Below, piece after piece: positions 51,588-59,672 of a stretch of DNA of 64,000 nucleotides. Below the pieces are notes generated by a model that saw nothing but the letters and a program-made list of their open reading frames with translations, was not told the DNA's origin and did no database searches. The stretch comes from Vibrio europaeus (GTDB taxonomy: Bacteria > Pseudomonadota > Gammaproteobacteria > Enterobacterales > Vibrionaceae): contig NZ_LUAX01000007.1 in NCBI RefSeq assembly GCF_001695575.1, forward strand, positions 1,550,001-1,614,000, given 5' to 3'. The translations under genes and the position numbers were made by a program. Numbering within the stretch: the stretch's first letter is position 1; each line of letters opens with the position of its first letter.

Positions 51588-53045
51588 ATGCAATCCACAT
51601 TGAAAGCGCTTATGGTCCAAGGCACTACCTCAGACGCAGGAAAAAGTGTTCTAGTGGCTGGTTTATGCCGCGTATTAGCTCGAAAACAGATTAAAGTCGC
51701 GCCATTTAAGCCCCAGAATATGGCGCTCAATAGTGCCGTTACCCCAGATGGGGGAGAAATAGGCCGAGCGCAAGCCGTTCAAGCGCTCGCCTCTAACATC
51801 GAATCTAGCGTTCATATGAATCCGGTTTTGCTTAAACCAAATACGGACATGGGTGCTCAAGTAATTTTTCAGGGTAAGGCAACAACGACGGTTGATGCAA
51901 TTGGCTATCAGAGTTACAAAAAAGTGGCCTTGCCAGTAGTGATGGAGTCTTTTGCTATCCTTCAGTCACAATACGAATCCGTATTAATCGAAGGTGCGGG
52001 TAGTCCCGCAGAAATCAATCTAAGAGCTAACGATATAGCAAACATGGGATTTGCCGAAGAGGCCAATGTTCCTGTCATCATTGTGGCAGATATTGATCGC
52101 GGTGGCGTGTTTGCCCATCTTTACGGGACGTTAGCGCTACTATCTGAAAGCGAGCAAGCGCGAGTGAAAGGCTTTGTAATTAACCGCTTCCGCGGCGACA
52201 TTTCCCTTCTAGAGCCAGGACTTGACTGGTTAGAAGAGAAAACAGGTAAGCCGGTCCTTGGGGTATTGCCTTACTTACATGGCTTTGACTTAGAGGCCGA
52301 AGACGCGATCAATGCCCAGCAAGTAAGCAGCGAAAACACCAAGCTAAATGTTGTAGTTCCCGTATTTCCACGCATTAGTAATCATACAGATTTTGATACG
52401 CTTAGACTCAACCCAGATATAAACCTTAGGTACGTTGGTAAAGGAGAACGCTTATCTGATGCCGACTTAATCATACTGCCTGGTTCAAAATCAGTCAGAA
52501 ATGATCTTGATTATTTACGCAGCCAAGGGTGGGATAAAGATATTAATAGACACCTTAGGTTAGGCGGAAAAGTCATGGGTATTTGTGGTGGATATCAGAT
52601 GCTTGGTTCGATGATTCATGATCCTCTCGGTATTGAAAGTGATCCGGGCTCTAGTCAAGGGCTAGGGCACCTCTGCGTAGAGACCGAACTTAAGCAAAGC
52701 AAAACGCTAACCAATGTGAGTGGCACGATGACATTAGAGGGTAATGATATTGCCGTCAGTGGATATGAGATTCATGCCGGAGTGAGTCATGTGTCATCGA
52801 ATCATCTGATTAAACTGGAAAATAAACAGTTCGATGGCACGATTAGTGATTGCAATCAAGTGCTCGGTACCTACCTACATGGTATCCTTGATAATGCTGA
52901 CGCTGTATCCGCCATTTGCAAGTGGGTGGGTGTTGAAAACGTGGCGAAGATAGATCACCAACTAAACCAACAAAAAGCCATTGATAGGATTGCCGACGCC
53001 ATAGAGCAGCATCTCGATCTTAAAAAGCTATGGCCTGAATTATAA
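51588..53045 (+). CDS. cobQ: Cobyric acid synthase
   Basis: 485 residues. An N-terminal P-loop amidotransferase domain (MVQGTTSDAGKSVLVAGLCR, FKPQNMALNSAV, DIDRGGVFAHLYGT) is followed by a class-I glutamine amidotransferase domain with the nucleophile in GICGGYQMLG and a late His in YLHGIL. It amidates four side chains of adenosylcobyrinic acid diamide. No other corrin genes are nearby, so a role in cobamide salvage or remodelling is possible. modA starts 11 bases after its stop, so cobQ and modABC probably form one transcript, an unusual pairing. Confidence 0.95.
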   Translation: MQSTLKALMVQGTTSDAGKSVLVAGLCRVLARKQIKVAPFKPQNMALNSAVTPDGGEIGRAQAVQALASNIESSVHMNPVLLKPNTDMGAQVIFQGKATTTVDAIGYQSYKKVALPVVMESFAILQSQYESVLIEGAGSPAEINLRANDIANMGFAEEANVPVIIVADIDRGGVFAHLYGTLALLSESEQARVKGFVINRFRGDISLLEPGLDWLEEKTGKPVLGVLPYLHGFDLEAEDAINAQQVSSENTKLNVVVPVFPRISNHTDFDTLRLNPDINLRYVGKGERLSDADLIILPGSKSVRNDLDYLRSQGWDKDINRHLRLGGKVMGICGGYQMLGSMIHDPLGIESDPGSSQGLGHLCVETELKQSKTLTNVSGTMTLEGNDIAVSGYEIHAGVSHVSSNHLIKLENKQFDGTISDCNQVLGTYLHGILDNADAVSAICKWVGVENVAKIDHQLNQQKAIDRIADAIEQHLDLKKLWPEL

Positions 53046-53056
53046 TCAATGTAACC

Positions 53057-53812
53057 ATGACCAGTTTAAAACATTCTCTTCTAGCCTTTATTGCATGTGC
53101 GAGCTTTAGTGCTCACTCTGAGTCTCTACGCGTTTACGCGGCTTCATCAATGACCAACGTGGTCAATGATCTTGTTGAGCAGTATGAAAAGTCGAATGAT
53201 GCCTCTGTGACAACCGTGTTTGGTGGAAGCGCTTCGTTGGCGCGTCAATTGGCGCAAGGCGCTCCTGCGGATATCTATATATCAGCGAACCAAAACTGGA
53301 TGGACTACTTAGTTGAGCAGAGTATCGTTAACGGTGACGGCGTCACAAATATTGCGGCGAATAGTTTAGTTGCTATTGCTCCGAAAGGTCATCTTCTTAA
53401 CTTAGATGTAGATTCAAAGGAGTCGTGGATATCCGCATTAGCGGGATATCGTCTCGCGATTGGACAAACTAATGCCGTGCCAGCGGGTATGTATGCCAAA
53501 CAGGCACTAGTTAACTTAGGTGTTTGGGATGAGGTGAAAACGCAGCTCGCACCGACAAACAACGTTCGTATTGCGCTGATGTTAGTTGAAAGAGGTGAGT
53601 CTCCTCTCGGCATCGTCTATAAAACGGACGCGTTACTAAGTGATAAGGTTGAGGTAGTGGCGACATTACCTAGCAGTGCACATGCAAACATAGTCTATCC
53701 GATGGCGCCGCTTAATGAGAAGATAGAGACACAGCGCTTTGTTAAGTTTATCCATAGTCAACAAGCTCAAAGTGTGTTCAAACAGTATGGTTTTACTGAG
53801 GTAGTGGAATAG
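53057..53812 (+). CDS. modA: Molybdate-binding periplasmic protein
   Basis: 251 residues. Signal peptide to about AHSESL. The mature start LRVYAASSMTNVVNDLVEQYEK carries the conserved serine for molybdate binding; FGGSASLARQLAQGAPADIYISANQNWMDYL and AIGQTNAVPAGMYAKQAL supply the remaining oxyanion contacts. It delivers molybdate (or tungstate) to ModBC. It is 11 bases after cobQ and two bases before modB. Confidence 0.96.
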   Translation: MTSLKHSLLAFIACASFSAHSESLRVYAASSMTNVVNDLVEQYEKSNDASVTTVFGGSASLARQLAQGAPADIYISANQNWMDYLVEQSIVNGDGVTNIAANSLVAIAPKGHLLNLDVDSKESWISALAGYRLAIGQTNAVPAGMYAKQALVNLGVWDEVKTQLAPTNNVRIALMLVERGESPLGIVYKTDALLSDKVEVVATLPSSAHANIVYPMAPLNEKIETQRFVKFIHSQQAQSVFKQYGFTEVVE

Positions 53813-53814
53813 AG

Positions 53815-54513
53815 GTGAGTTTGTTAACCGATTACGAATATCAGGCATTACTGTTAAGTTTAAAGGTGGCGTTGTTTGCCATTGTTTGGCTGATACCAAT
53901 AGGGGTCGGTCTTGCATGGCTCTTAGCGAGAAAACAGTTTTTCGGTAAAAGCTTATTGGATTCAGTGATTCATCTCCCTTTGGTTTTACCCCCAGTGGTG
54001 ATTGGTTATCTGCTGCTTATCTCTATGGGTAGGCAAGGCTTTGTTGGTAACTGGTTATATGAGCATTTTGGGTTAGTGTTTTCATTCAGTTGGAAAGGGG
54101 CGGTGCTGGCCTGCATTGTGGTTGCACTTCCACTAATGGTTCGCTCGATAAGACTGAGTTTAGAGAATGTTGATGGTCGCTTAGAGCAGGCGGCGGCAAC
54201 GTTAGGCGCTTCTCCCATTAAGATCTTCTTCACTATTACTTTGCCGCTAACGATCCCTGGGATCATCACAGGCACTATGCTTTCCTTTGCGCGAAGCTTA
54301 GGTGAGTTTGGGGCGACAATCAGCTTTGTCTCAAATATTCCTGGTGAAACTCAAACTATTCCACTGGCAATGTACACCTTTATTGAAACGCCAGGCTCTG
54401 AAGCTGAAGCAATGAGGCTATGTCTTATTTCGATTGCGATAGCACTTGCGTCGATGCTGATCTCAGAATGGTTATCTAGGGTGAGTGCTCGCCGATTGGG
54501 AGCAAGCCAATGA
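53815..54513 (+). CDS. modB: Molybdate ABC transporter permease
   Basis: 232 residues from a GTG at 53815, two bases after the modA stop. About five to six membrane helices; the ABC-permease EAA loop is LEQAAATLGASPIKIFFTITLPLTIPG. Other family segments are HLPLVLPPVVIGYLLL and FARSLGEFGATISFVSNIPGETQTIPLAMY. It forms the membrane channel with ModC. Its last four bases overlap the modC start (ATGA), so translation is coupled. Confidence 0.96.
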   Translation: MSLLTDYEYQALLLSLKVALFAIVWLIPIGVGLAWLLARKQFFGKSLLDSVIHLPLVLPPVVIGYLLLISMGRQGFVGNWLYEHFGLVFSFSWKGAVLACIVVALPLMVRSIRLSLENVDGRLEQAAATLGASPIKIFFTITLPLTIPGIITGTMLSFARSLGEFGATISFVSNIPGETQTIPLAMYTFIETPGSEAEAMRLCLISIAIALASMLISEWLSRVSARRLGASQ

Positions 54514-55616
54514 AGGGAATAACTGCACGCTATAAGCAGCAACTAGGCGACGTTAAATTCGACATAGACCTGACACTACCAGAAAAAGGGATTACCGCCG
54601 TTTTTGGTCGTTCAGGGGCTGGAAAAACGTCATTGATTAACGTTATCGCAGGCTTAAAACAGCCAGATAATGGTTTGATTGCTATCGGCAACAAAACGCT
54701 CTTTAGTTCAGAGCTTAAAATCGATGTTCCTGTGCATCTCCGTAATGTCGGCTATGTGTTTCAGGATGCGCGCCTATTCCCCCATTTTAAGGTAGAGCGA
54801 AACCTTAAGTACGGGGTATCCAAACCAGATAATTCACACTTTAAGCAAATTGTTCAGTTGCTGGCGCTAGAGCCTTTATTAAAGCGCTATCCACATCAGC
54901 TTTCTGGCGGTGAAAAGCAGCGGGTGGCGATTGGTCGTGCCTTATTGTCTAAACCAGATATCTTATTGATGGATGAGCCTCTTGCATCACTTGATTTGCC
55001 AAGAAAGCGTGAAGTGATGCCCTTTTTAGAGCAATTATCGCAAAACGTTGAGATCCCAATAATCTATGTTTCCCATAGCTTGAATGAAGTGCTACGCCTT
55101 GCAAGCCACTTAGTTGTGATTGATGAGGGCAAGGTAGCGGTCTCGGGGCCCATTGAAGAGGTTTGGTCATCACGAGCGATGAAGCCTTGGCAATCTTTTT
55201 CAGAACAAAGCTCATTATTTGAAGCGAGAGTAGTAGAGCACAATAACCAATATGCTTTGTCTAAAGTTGAACTCGCGCCTAATGTTGCGCTGTGGGTACA
55301 AAAGATTGACGGCGAAATTGATTCCCCAGTCAGGTTGCAAGTGAGAGCTAATGATGTATCTATAATGCTTGATGAGCCTCAGCGGACTTCCATTCGAAAC
55401 GTCTTACAAGGCAAGATATCGAAAATAGAAACTCATGCGAGTAGTCAAGATAGAATTAGTGTGTCGGTACAAATTGAACTATCTCAAGGGTGTCACTTGG
55501 TCGCAACCATTACCGCTTGGGCGAGGGATGAATTAGAGCTTGAACAAGGGATGGACGTTTACGTTCAAATTAAAGGTGTCAGTGTCACTCAGCGCGACGT
55601 CGTTGTATCGAATTAA
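54510..55616 (+). CDS. modC: Molybdate ABC transporter ATP-binding protein
   Basis: 368 residues. ABC domain: Walker A FGRSGAGKTSLI, Q-loop FQDARLFPHF, signature LSGGEKQRVAIGRALL, Walker B ILLMDEPLASLD, H-loop VSHSLNEVLRLA. The C-terminal ~80 residues are a MOP/TOBE-type molybdate-binding regulatory domain (VQIKGVSVTQRDVVV). It powers molybdate import. It ends the cobQ-modABC cluster and is followed by a terminator. The ModE-type repressor gene is not in the window. Confidence 0.96.
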   Translation: MKGITARYKQQLGDVKFDIDLTLPEKGITAVFGRSGAGKTSLINVIAGLKQPDNGLIAIGNKTLFSSELKIDVPVHLRNVGYVFQDARLFPHFKVERNLKYGVSKPDNSHFKQIVQLLALEPLLKRYPHQLSGGEKQRVAIGRALLSKPDILLMDEPLASLDLPRKREVMPFLEQLSQNVEIPIIYVSHSLNEVLRLASHLVVIDEGKVAVSGPIEEVWSSRAMKPWQSFSEQSSLFEARVVEHNNQYALSKVELAPNVALWVQKIDGEIDSPVRLQVRANDVSIMLDEPQRTSIRNVLQGKISKIETHASSQDRISVSVQIELSQGCHLVATITAWARDELELEQGMDVYVQIKGVSVTQRDVVVSN

Positions 55617-55648
55617 AAAACGCCGCGAAATGCGGCGTTCAATTTTCT
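55614..55648. terminator. Bidirectional terminator, modC / DUF3069 gene
   Basis: ACGCCGC, loop GAAAT, GCGGCGT. A run of As on the left makes it strongest for the minus-strand gene; on the plus strand it is followed by a weaker CAATTTTC. Confidence 0.82.
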
Positions 55649-55657
55649 AGCGCTTCA

Positions 55658-56095
55658 TTATTTTGCGAACACGTCAGTGAAATCGCGTTTTAGAATTGGG
55701 TCACGGCGCGCTTTTTTGATTTGCTTAACCATGTCTTTAACACAGTTGTGCAGTACTTGGTCAAGCAACTCAGCACGGTATTCTTCTTTTTGCTCTTCAG
55801 TCATGTCTTTTGGAAGGTCTAATGTAGGAAACTCTTCCATGACATTCAAACCAGCAAAGGCTTGGCTCACTGATACTAAAGCGTGAAATTGTTCAAAATT
55901 ATCTAGAACATTTTGCGCACTGCTCGGCAGCTCATTCCACGATTCACGAACCGCTTCTTCAGAAACTTCATGGATTGACGTTACCATTAGGTACATTGCT
56001 TCTGGAACTTCATCAAATTCAATTACTTGGCGCAATTCAGCAGAGACTTCTGCAAGATCTACTTTTGGCTGTTCTGTTTGATTAACGTCAGACAT
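55658..56095 (-). CDS. Acidic helical protein, DUF3069-like
   Basis: 145 residues, rich in Glu/Asp, with no signal or membrane segment; predicted to be all helical (SAELRQVIEFDEVPEAMYLMV, SWNELPSSAQNVLDNFEQFHALV). The last ~35 residues are more basic (VKQIKKARRDPILKRDF). It resembles the DUF3069 family of gammaproteobacterial hypothetical proteins, recognised from overall style and therefore not certain. Function is unknown. It is monocistronic. Confidence 0.65.
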   Translation of the reverse strand: MSDVNQTEQPKVDLAEVSAELRQVIEFDEVPEAMYLMVTSIHEVSEEAVRESWNELPSSAQNVLDNFEQFHALVSVSQAFAGLNVMEEFPTLDLPKDMTEEQKEEYRAELLDQVLHNCVKDMVKQIKKARRDPILKRDFTDVFAK

Positions 56096-56302
56096 GGATA
56101 ATATTCTCTTAAAATGTGTGTGTATCGGCGCTATCGTAAAAAACTGGGGATAAATGTCAACCTTGAATGGATGATTAAACCAAGGTGGAGTATGCTTTTG
56201 TTAAGCATGTGATTTCTTAGCGATTTTGTAGGTTTAAATCTATGAAACACAATGACTAAAATTGGCTAAGACAAAAACGGATTTTAAGGGTGGTAGTAAA
56301 CA

Positions 56303-57259
56303 GTGGAAATAACGGGTTCCTCGATGAACATCCTGCTAGTTGACGACGTTCAAATGGAGCGTATACAACTAGCGATAAGGTTAAAACAACTAGGGCACAC
56401 GGTTGAAATGGCAAGCTCAGGTCAAGAGGCTTTGGACATGTACCCTAAGTTTGAACCTGATCTTGTTTTGCTTGATATTTCCATGCCTGAAATGAATGGA
56501 TTTGAAGTTTCAGCGAAAATCCGAGAACTCTATCCTGATTGGGTTCCTATTATCTTTTTAAGTAGTCATGACGAACCGACGATGATTGCAAGTGCGATCG
56601 ATGCAGGAGGGGATGACTACTTAATAAAGCCTGTTGACAAGATTGTACTCAATTCGAAACTAATCGCGATGCAGCGTATCGCTTTTATGCGTCGTGAACT
56701 TAAGCAAAAGTCTGCTGCTCTAGCGAAAGCTAATGAAGAGTTAGCACAGTTAGCGCAAGAAGATGGATTAACGAAAGTCAAAAATAGACGTTATATCGAT
56801 GAGAAGTTAACTGAAATGATCTCATTGCACGGGCGTCATAAGCTTCCTCTTAGTCTTATTTTGCTCGATGTCGATCGGTTTAAACTCTACAACGATAACT
56901 ACGGCCATATTGAAGGCGACCGTTGCTTAATCGAAATCGCTTCAACGCTTGCAAATTTATTCACGAGAAGCGGGGAAATCGTAGGGCGTTATGGTGGTGA
57001 GGAGTTTGTTGTACTGCTCGGGCATACCGATCAAGAAAAAGCGATCAAAAACGCCGAGCGAATCAAATCATCCATAGAAGCGGCTAACTTACAGCACGAG
57101 TACAGCGATGTGTCATCTTTGGTGACAGTGTCACAGGGAGTGTATCATCTGATCCCAAATGGGCGCGAAACCATAGAGCAACTCTATGAGCTCGTAGATA
57201 AACGTTTGTATCAGGCTAAGGTCAACGGAAGAAACCAGTACGTTGCGAGTGACGATTAA
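56303..57259 (+). CDS. Response regulator with GGDEF output (diguanylate cyclase)
   Basis: 318 residues from a GTG at 56303 with AAGGGTGG upstream; an ATG at 56324 (MNILLVDDV) is the other candidate. Receiver domain about 8-125: LLVDDVQME acid pair, LVLLDISMPEMNG phosphoacceptor, FLSSHDE and YLIKPVD. A coiled-coil linker (125-160) leads to the GGDEF domain with GRYGGEEFVVLLG. The inhibitory site position reads RSGE, not RxxD, so product inhibition may be weak. The domain order is like WspR/PleD-type regulators. No cognate kinase is adjacent. Its stop overlaps that of the converging GGDEF gene by four bases. Confidence 0.92.
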   Translation: MEITGSSMNILLVDDVQMERIQLAIRLKQLGHTVEMASSGQEALDMYPKFEPDLVLLDISMPEMNGFEVSAKIRELYPDWVPIIFLSSHDEPTMIASAIDAGGDDYLIKPVDKIVLNSKLIAMQRIAFMRRELKQKSAALAKANEELAQLAQEDGLTKVKNRRYIDEKLTEMISLHGRHKLPLSLILLDVDRFKLYNDNYGHIEGDRCLIEIASTLANLFTRSGEIVGRYGGEEFVVLLGHTDQEKAIKNAERIKSSIEAANLQHEYSDVSSLVTVSQGVYHLIPNGRETIEQLYELVDKRLYQAKVNGRNQYVASDD

Positions 57260-58491
57260 TTAGTACAGACTCGATTTCTACCGGCTTTTTTCGCCTTGTA
57301 TAATGCGTTGTCGGCGGCTTTCATGACTTCGGAGACTTTATTCGATTCTAAGCTGTCTGCAACGCCAATACTTATTGTGACGTTAACATATTCTTGCTTC
57401 TTCTTTGCCCCACGGCTTCTAGAACCAACTTTATCGTCTTTTGGGCGCGCATCTTGATTTCTCAATACCATGCTGTAATTTTCGATCGACGCTCTCAGTA
57501 GTTCTAAATGATCACGCGTGTCTTCCGCTAATTTTCCTTTGAACAGCACGGTGAATTCTTCGCCACCATAGCGGTATACCTTCGCTCGACCACCTACATG
57601 CTGAAGTTTAGTCGCGACAAGCTTTAAGACGTCATCCCCTGTGTCATGCCCATAGGTATCGTTGAACGATTTAAAGTGATCGATATCTAGCATGGCAATG
57701 GTGTATTTACGCCCGAGGTGCTTTAAGTCTGACTCAAGTGCAAGTCGTCCTGGTATTTCGGTGAGCGTATCCATGAAGGCGAGTTCATAACTTGCAGAAA
57801 GCAGGTAGACCAGTAGCAACACACCCGCTAAGGAAAATAGAGTACTAGAGATGTAGGTAACATCAAAAAACACAAACGTTGCAGCTGATAACAGCGTCGA
57901 AGAGTAGAGTACGACATCAATGATGCTATTTCTATTTAAGACGCAGATAGCAAATATCAACACCATGGCGGTGAGAAAAACAACCAGAATAAAGGGCAGT
58001 CTTGAGATCTGAGGCAAAACAAACAAAAACGTTTCATTAATGTTTTCAAATCCGCCTTCATAGAAGTGGGTCAAGATCAGATACGACCACAACAGCAGCA
58101 TGGCGAGCTTAAACAAGTACAAGCCGAACGTGCGAGTAAACAATGAAGAATCTTTGTAGCTGTAAACAAAAATTAAAGCGATAGGCAGAAGCGCTGCGAG
58201 CAATGATAACTCAAGGATTGTTGTCCCTGATGAGAGAGGAGATTGTAGTCTTTCTTGTATGACCCAATAGGACGCAGCTAGCGCTGAGGCGACCATGGCT
58301 ATTCGACTTTGTTTAAATGCGTTAGCTAGCACTATAGTTATAGCGAAGAGTACAAATGGAAGCTTTGACACGATACCTAGGTTTGAATAAGTGAGGTTGA
58401 TTACATTGTTCATCCCGAATGCAATAAACGTCAGCAACATCAAAGGTAGTGAAAGACGGAACCAGTTTGTAGTGACTACAGAAAACGACAT
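57256..58491 (-). CDS. Integral-membrane GGDEF protein
   Basis: 411 residues. Seven to eight hydrophobic segments fill residues 10-235 with short loops and no recognised periplasmic ligand domain. The GGDEF domain follows (about 240-408) with YRYGGEEFTVLFKG. No RxxD inhibitory site is present at the expected spacing (VGGRAKVYRY). It has an insert rich in Lys/Arg/Asp (NQDARPKDDKVGSRSRGAKK) between the active site and the last strands. It is predicted active. It converges on the response-regulator cyclase, the two sharing their last bases. Confidence 0.9.
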   Translation of the reverse strand: MSFSVVTTNWFRLSLPLMLLTFIAFGMNNVINLTYSNLGIVSKLPFVLFAITIVLANAFKQSRIAMVASALAASYWVIQERLQSPLSSGTTILELSLLAALLPIALIFVYSYKDSSLFTRTFGLYLFKLAMLLLWSYLILTHFYEGGFENINETFLFVLPQISRLPFILVVFLTAMVLIFAICVLNRNSIIDVVLYSSTLLSAATFVFFDVTYISSTLFSLAGVLLLVYLLSASYELAFMDTLTEIPGRLALESDLKHLGRKYTIAMLDIDHFKSFNDTYGHDTGDDVLKLVATKLQHVGGRAKVYRYGGEEFTVLFKGKLAEDTRDHLELLRASIENYSMVLRNQDARPKDDKVGSRSRGAKKKQEYVNVTISIGVADSLESNKVSEVMKAADNALYKAKKAGRNRVCTN

Positions 58492-58709
58492 TCAACCTAG
58501 CCTAATTGGTCTTATTATTAATTAGTAACTTGTTAAGAATACTTTTATTTGATGAATTTCCAAGCTTTTTACTAAACTTATAGATGAAAATTAGGGTCAC
58601 GTTTAGATAGTGGTCATAAATTGGCGTTGAAATGCGCAAATCCGTAGAAAGCGTTAACTAATTGAAACATACTAGAACGAACAATTGTCCCTACAAGGAG
58701 TTGAGTAAT

Positions 58710-59075
58710 ATGCAGATAAGTGTGGACGTACATAACTATATGGAGACATTAGTCGGTCAAGAGCTTGCGAAGTCCGAGTATGTTGATAATTTTGACCACG
58801 AGCAACTTGCTGATCTTGCCTGTTTAGCTTTGTCTCAATTGCGACCTGTGTATATTCGCTATGATATAGACTTTCTATCCGCGTTACCGGAAGAGAGACT
58901 GGTCACTTTGAAGCACTATGCGTCGACGGCAATTGAGGCCGCAGCGAGTATGATTGTTGACGACCGTAGAAAAAACAGGAAAGATGAAGTTCTTGTCGTA
59001 TTTAGCAAACAGCAGATGTTTGATGACGACATTGAACTAGAGTGGTTTGAAAAACCAATCCTCAAGAAAAACTAA
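58710..59075 (+). CDS. ComFB-like protein (possible cyclic-dinucleotide receptor)
   Basis: 121 residues from the ATG at 58710; AAGGAG lies 8 bases upstream, and the longer frame from 58662 would bury it. The protein resembles the ComFB family: MQISVDVHNYMETLVGQEL, then DFEQ-like DHEQLADLACLALSQLRPVYIRYDIDFL, where LACLALSQLRPVYI parallels the conserved ALNxLPPRYV segment. The usual cysteines are absent, so it is a divergent member. ComFB proteins were first linked to competence loci and have more recently been reported to bind c-di-GMP in cyanobacteria. Its two neighbours upstream are GGDEF proteins. It is probably cotranscribed with the HlyU-domain gene 20 bases on. Confidence 0.72.
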   Translation: MQISVDVHNYMETLVGQELAKSEYVDNFDHEQLADLACLALSQLRPVYIRYDIDFLSALPEERLVTLKHYASTAIEAAASMIVDDRRKNRKDEVLVVFSKQQMFDDDIELEWFEKPILKKN

Positions 59076-59095
59076 TCGTTACCAAGGAGTACTTT

Positions 59096-59374
59096 GTGGG
59101 ACTTTTTTCTCGCTTGTTTGGTGGTCAAAAAGAACAACCTAAAGTCGAAGTCGAGCCTATCGAGTATAAAGGCTATCTAATTTACCAAGAAGCGCTTGCC
59201 GAAGGTGGTCAATATCGTATTGCGGGTCGTATTACGAAGCAGTTCGGTGAAGAAGTTAAGACACACCGTTTTATTCGCTCTGATGTCTTACCGAGTGAAA
59301 GTGACGCCAACGAATTTATGCTCAAGAAAGCGCAAATGTTTATAGACCAGATGGGCGACAACATTTTTCAGTAG
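59096..59374 (+). CDS. HlyU-domain (PF10115-type) protein
   Basis: 92 residues from a GTG at 59096 with CCAAGGAG upstream. The start MGLFSRLFGG is followed by a charged linker and the small domain PIEYKGYLIYQEALAEGGQYRIAGRIT, THRFIRSDVLPSESDANEFML and KAQMFIDQMGD. This matches the Pfam family called HlyU, which is unrelated to the winged-helix HlyU regulator of Vibrio hemolysin. Function is unknown. It lies 20 bases after the ComFB-like gene and is followed by a terminator. Confidence 0.82.
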   Translation: MGLFSRLFGGQKEQPKVEVEPIEYKGYLIYQEALAEGGQYRIAGRITKQFGEEVKTHRFIRSDVLPSESDANEFMLKKAQMFIDQMGDNIFQ

Positions 59375-59402
59375 ATCCTCTCCAAATTGACAAACATCAT
59401 AA

Positions 59403-59442
59403 TTTTAAGAGCCATTAGTCGTTATTCTGATGGCTCTTTTAG
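59403..59442 (+). terminator. Terminator after the HlyU-domain gene
   Basis: AAGAGCCAT(TAG), loop, (CTG)ATGGCTCTTTT. Confidence 0.82.
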
Positions 59443-59672
59443 TATGTGGATGTCACATAATCAGTTGTTTTGATGAGATTTTTTGCTTACTGGTTTGACC
59501 TCTTAACACTATCGTGTAGTGTGGTTAGGTAACAAATGCATAAGCAAAATGGTTCATTACCATCGGTTATATGTAATGATATTTTGTGTTTTTGTTACAA
59601 AATGCTTGAAGTATCTAAAATCGTTGGATAAAAACAGAACAATCATTGTTGCGAATAGTCAAGGAATAGCTA

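Noticed and set aside
59096..59374. The hemolysin regulator HlyU
   Set aside because: The Pfam family sharing this name is different from the winged-helix ArsR-type HlyU of vibrios; there is no DNA-binding helix-turn-helix in these 92 residues.
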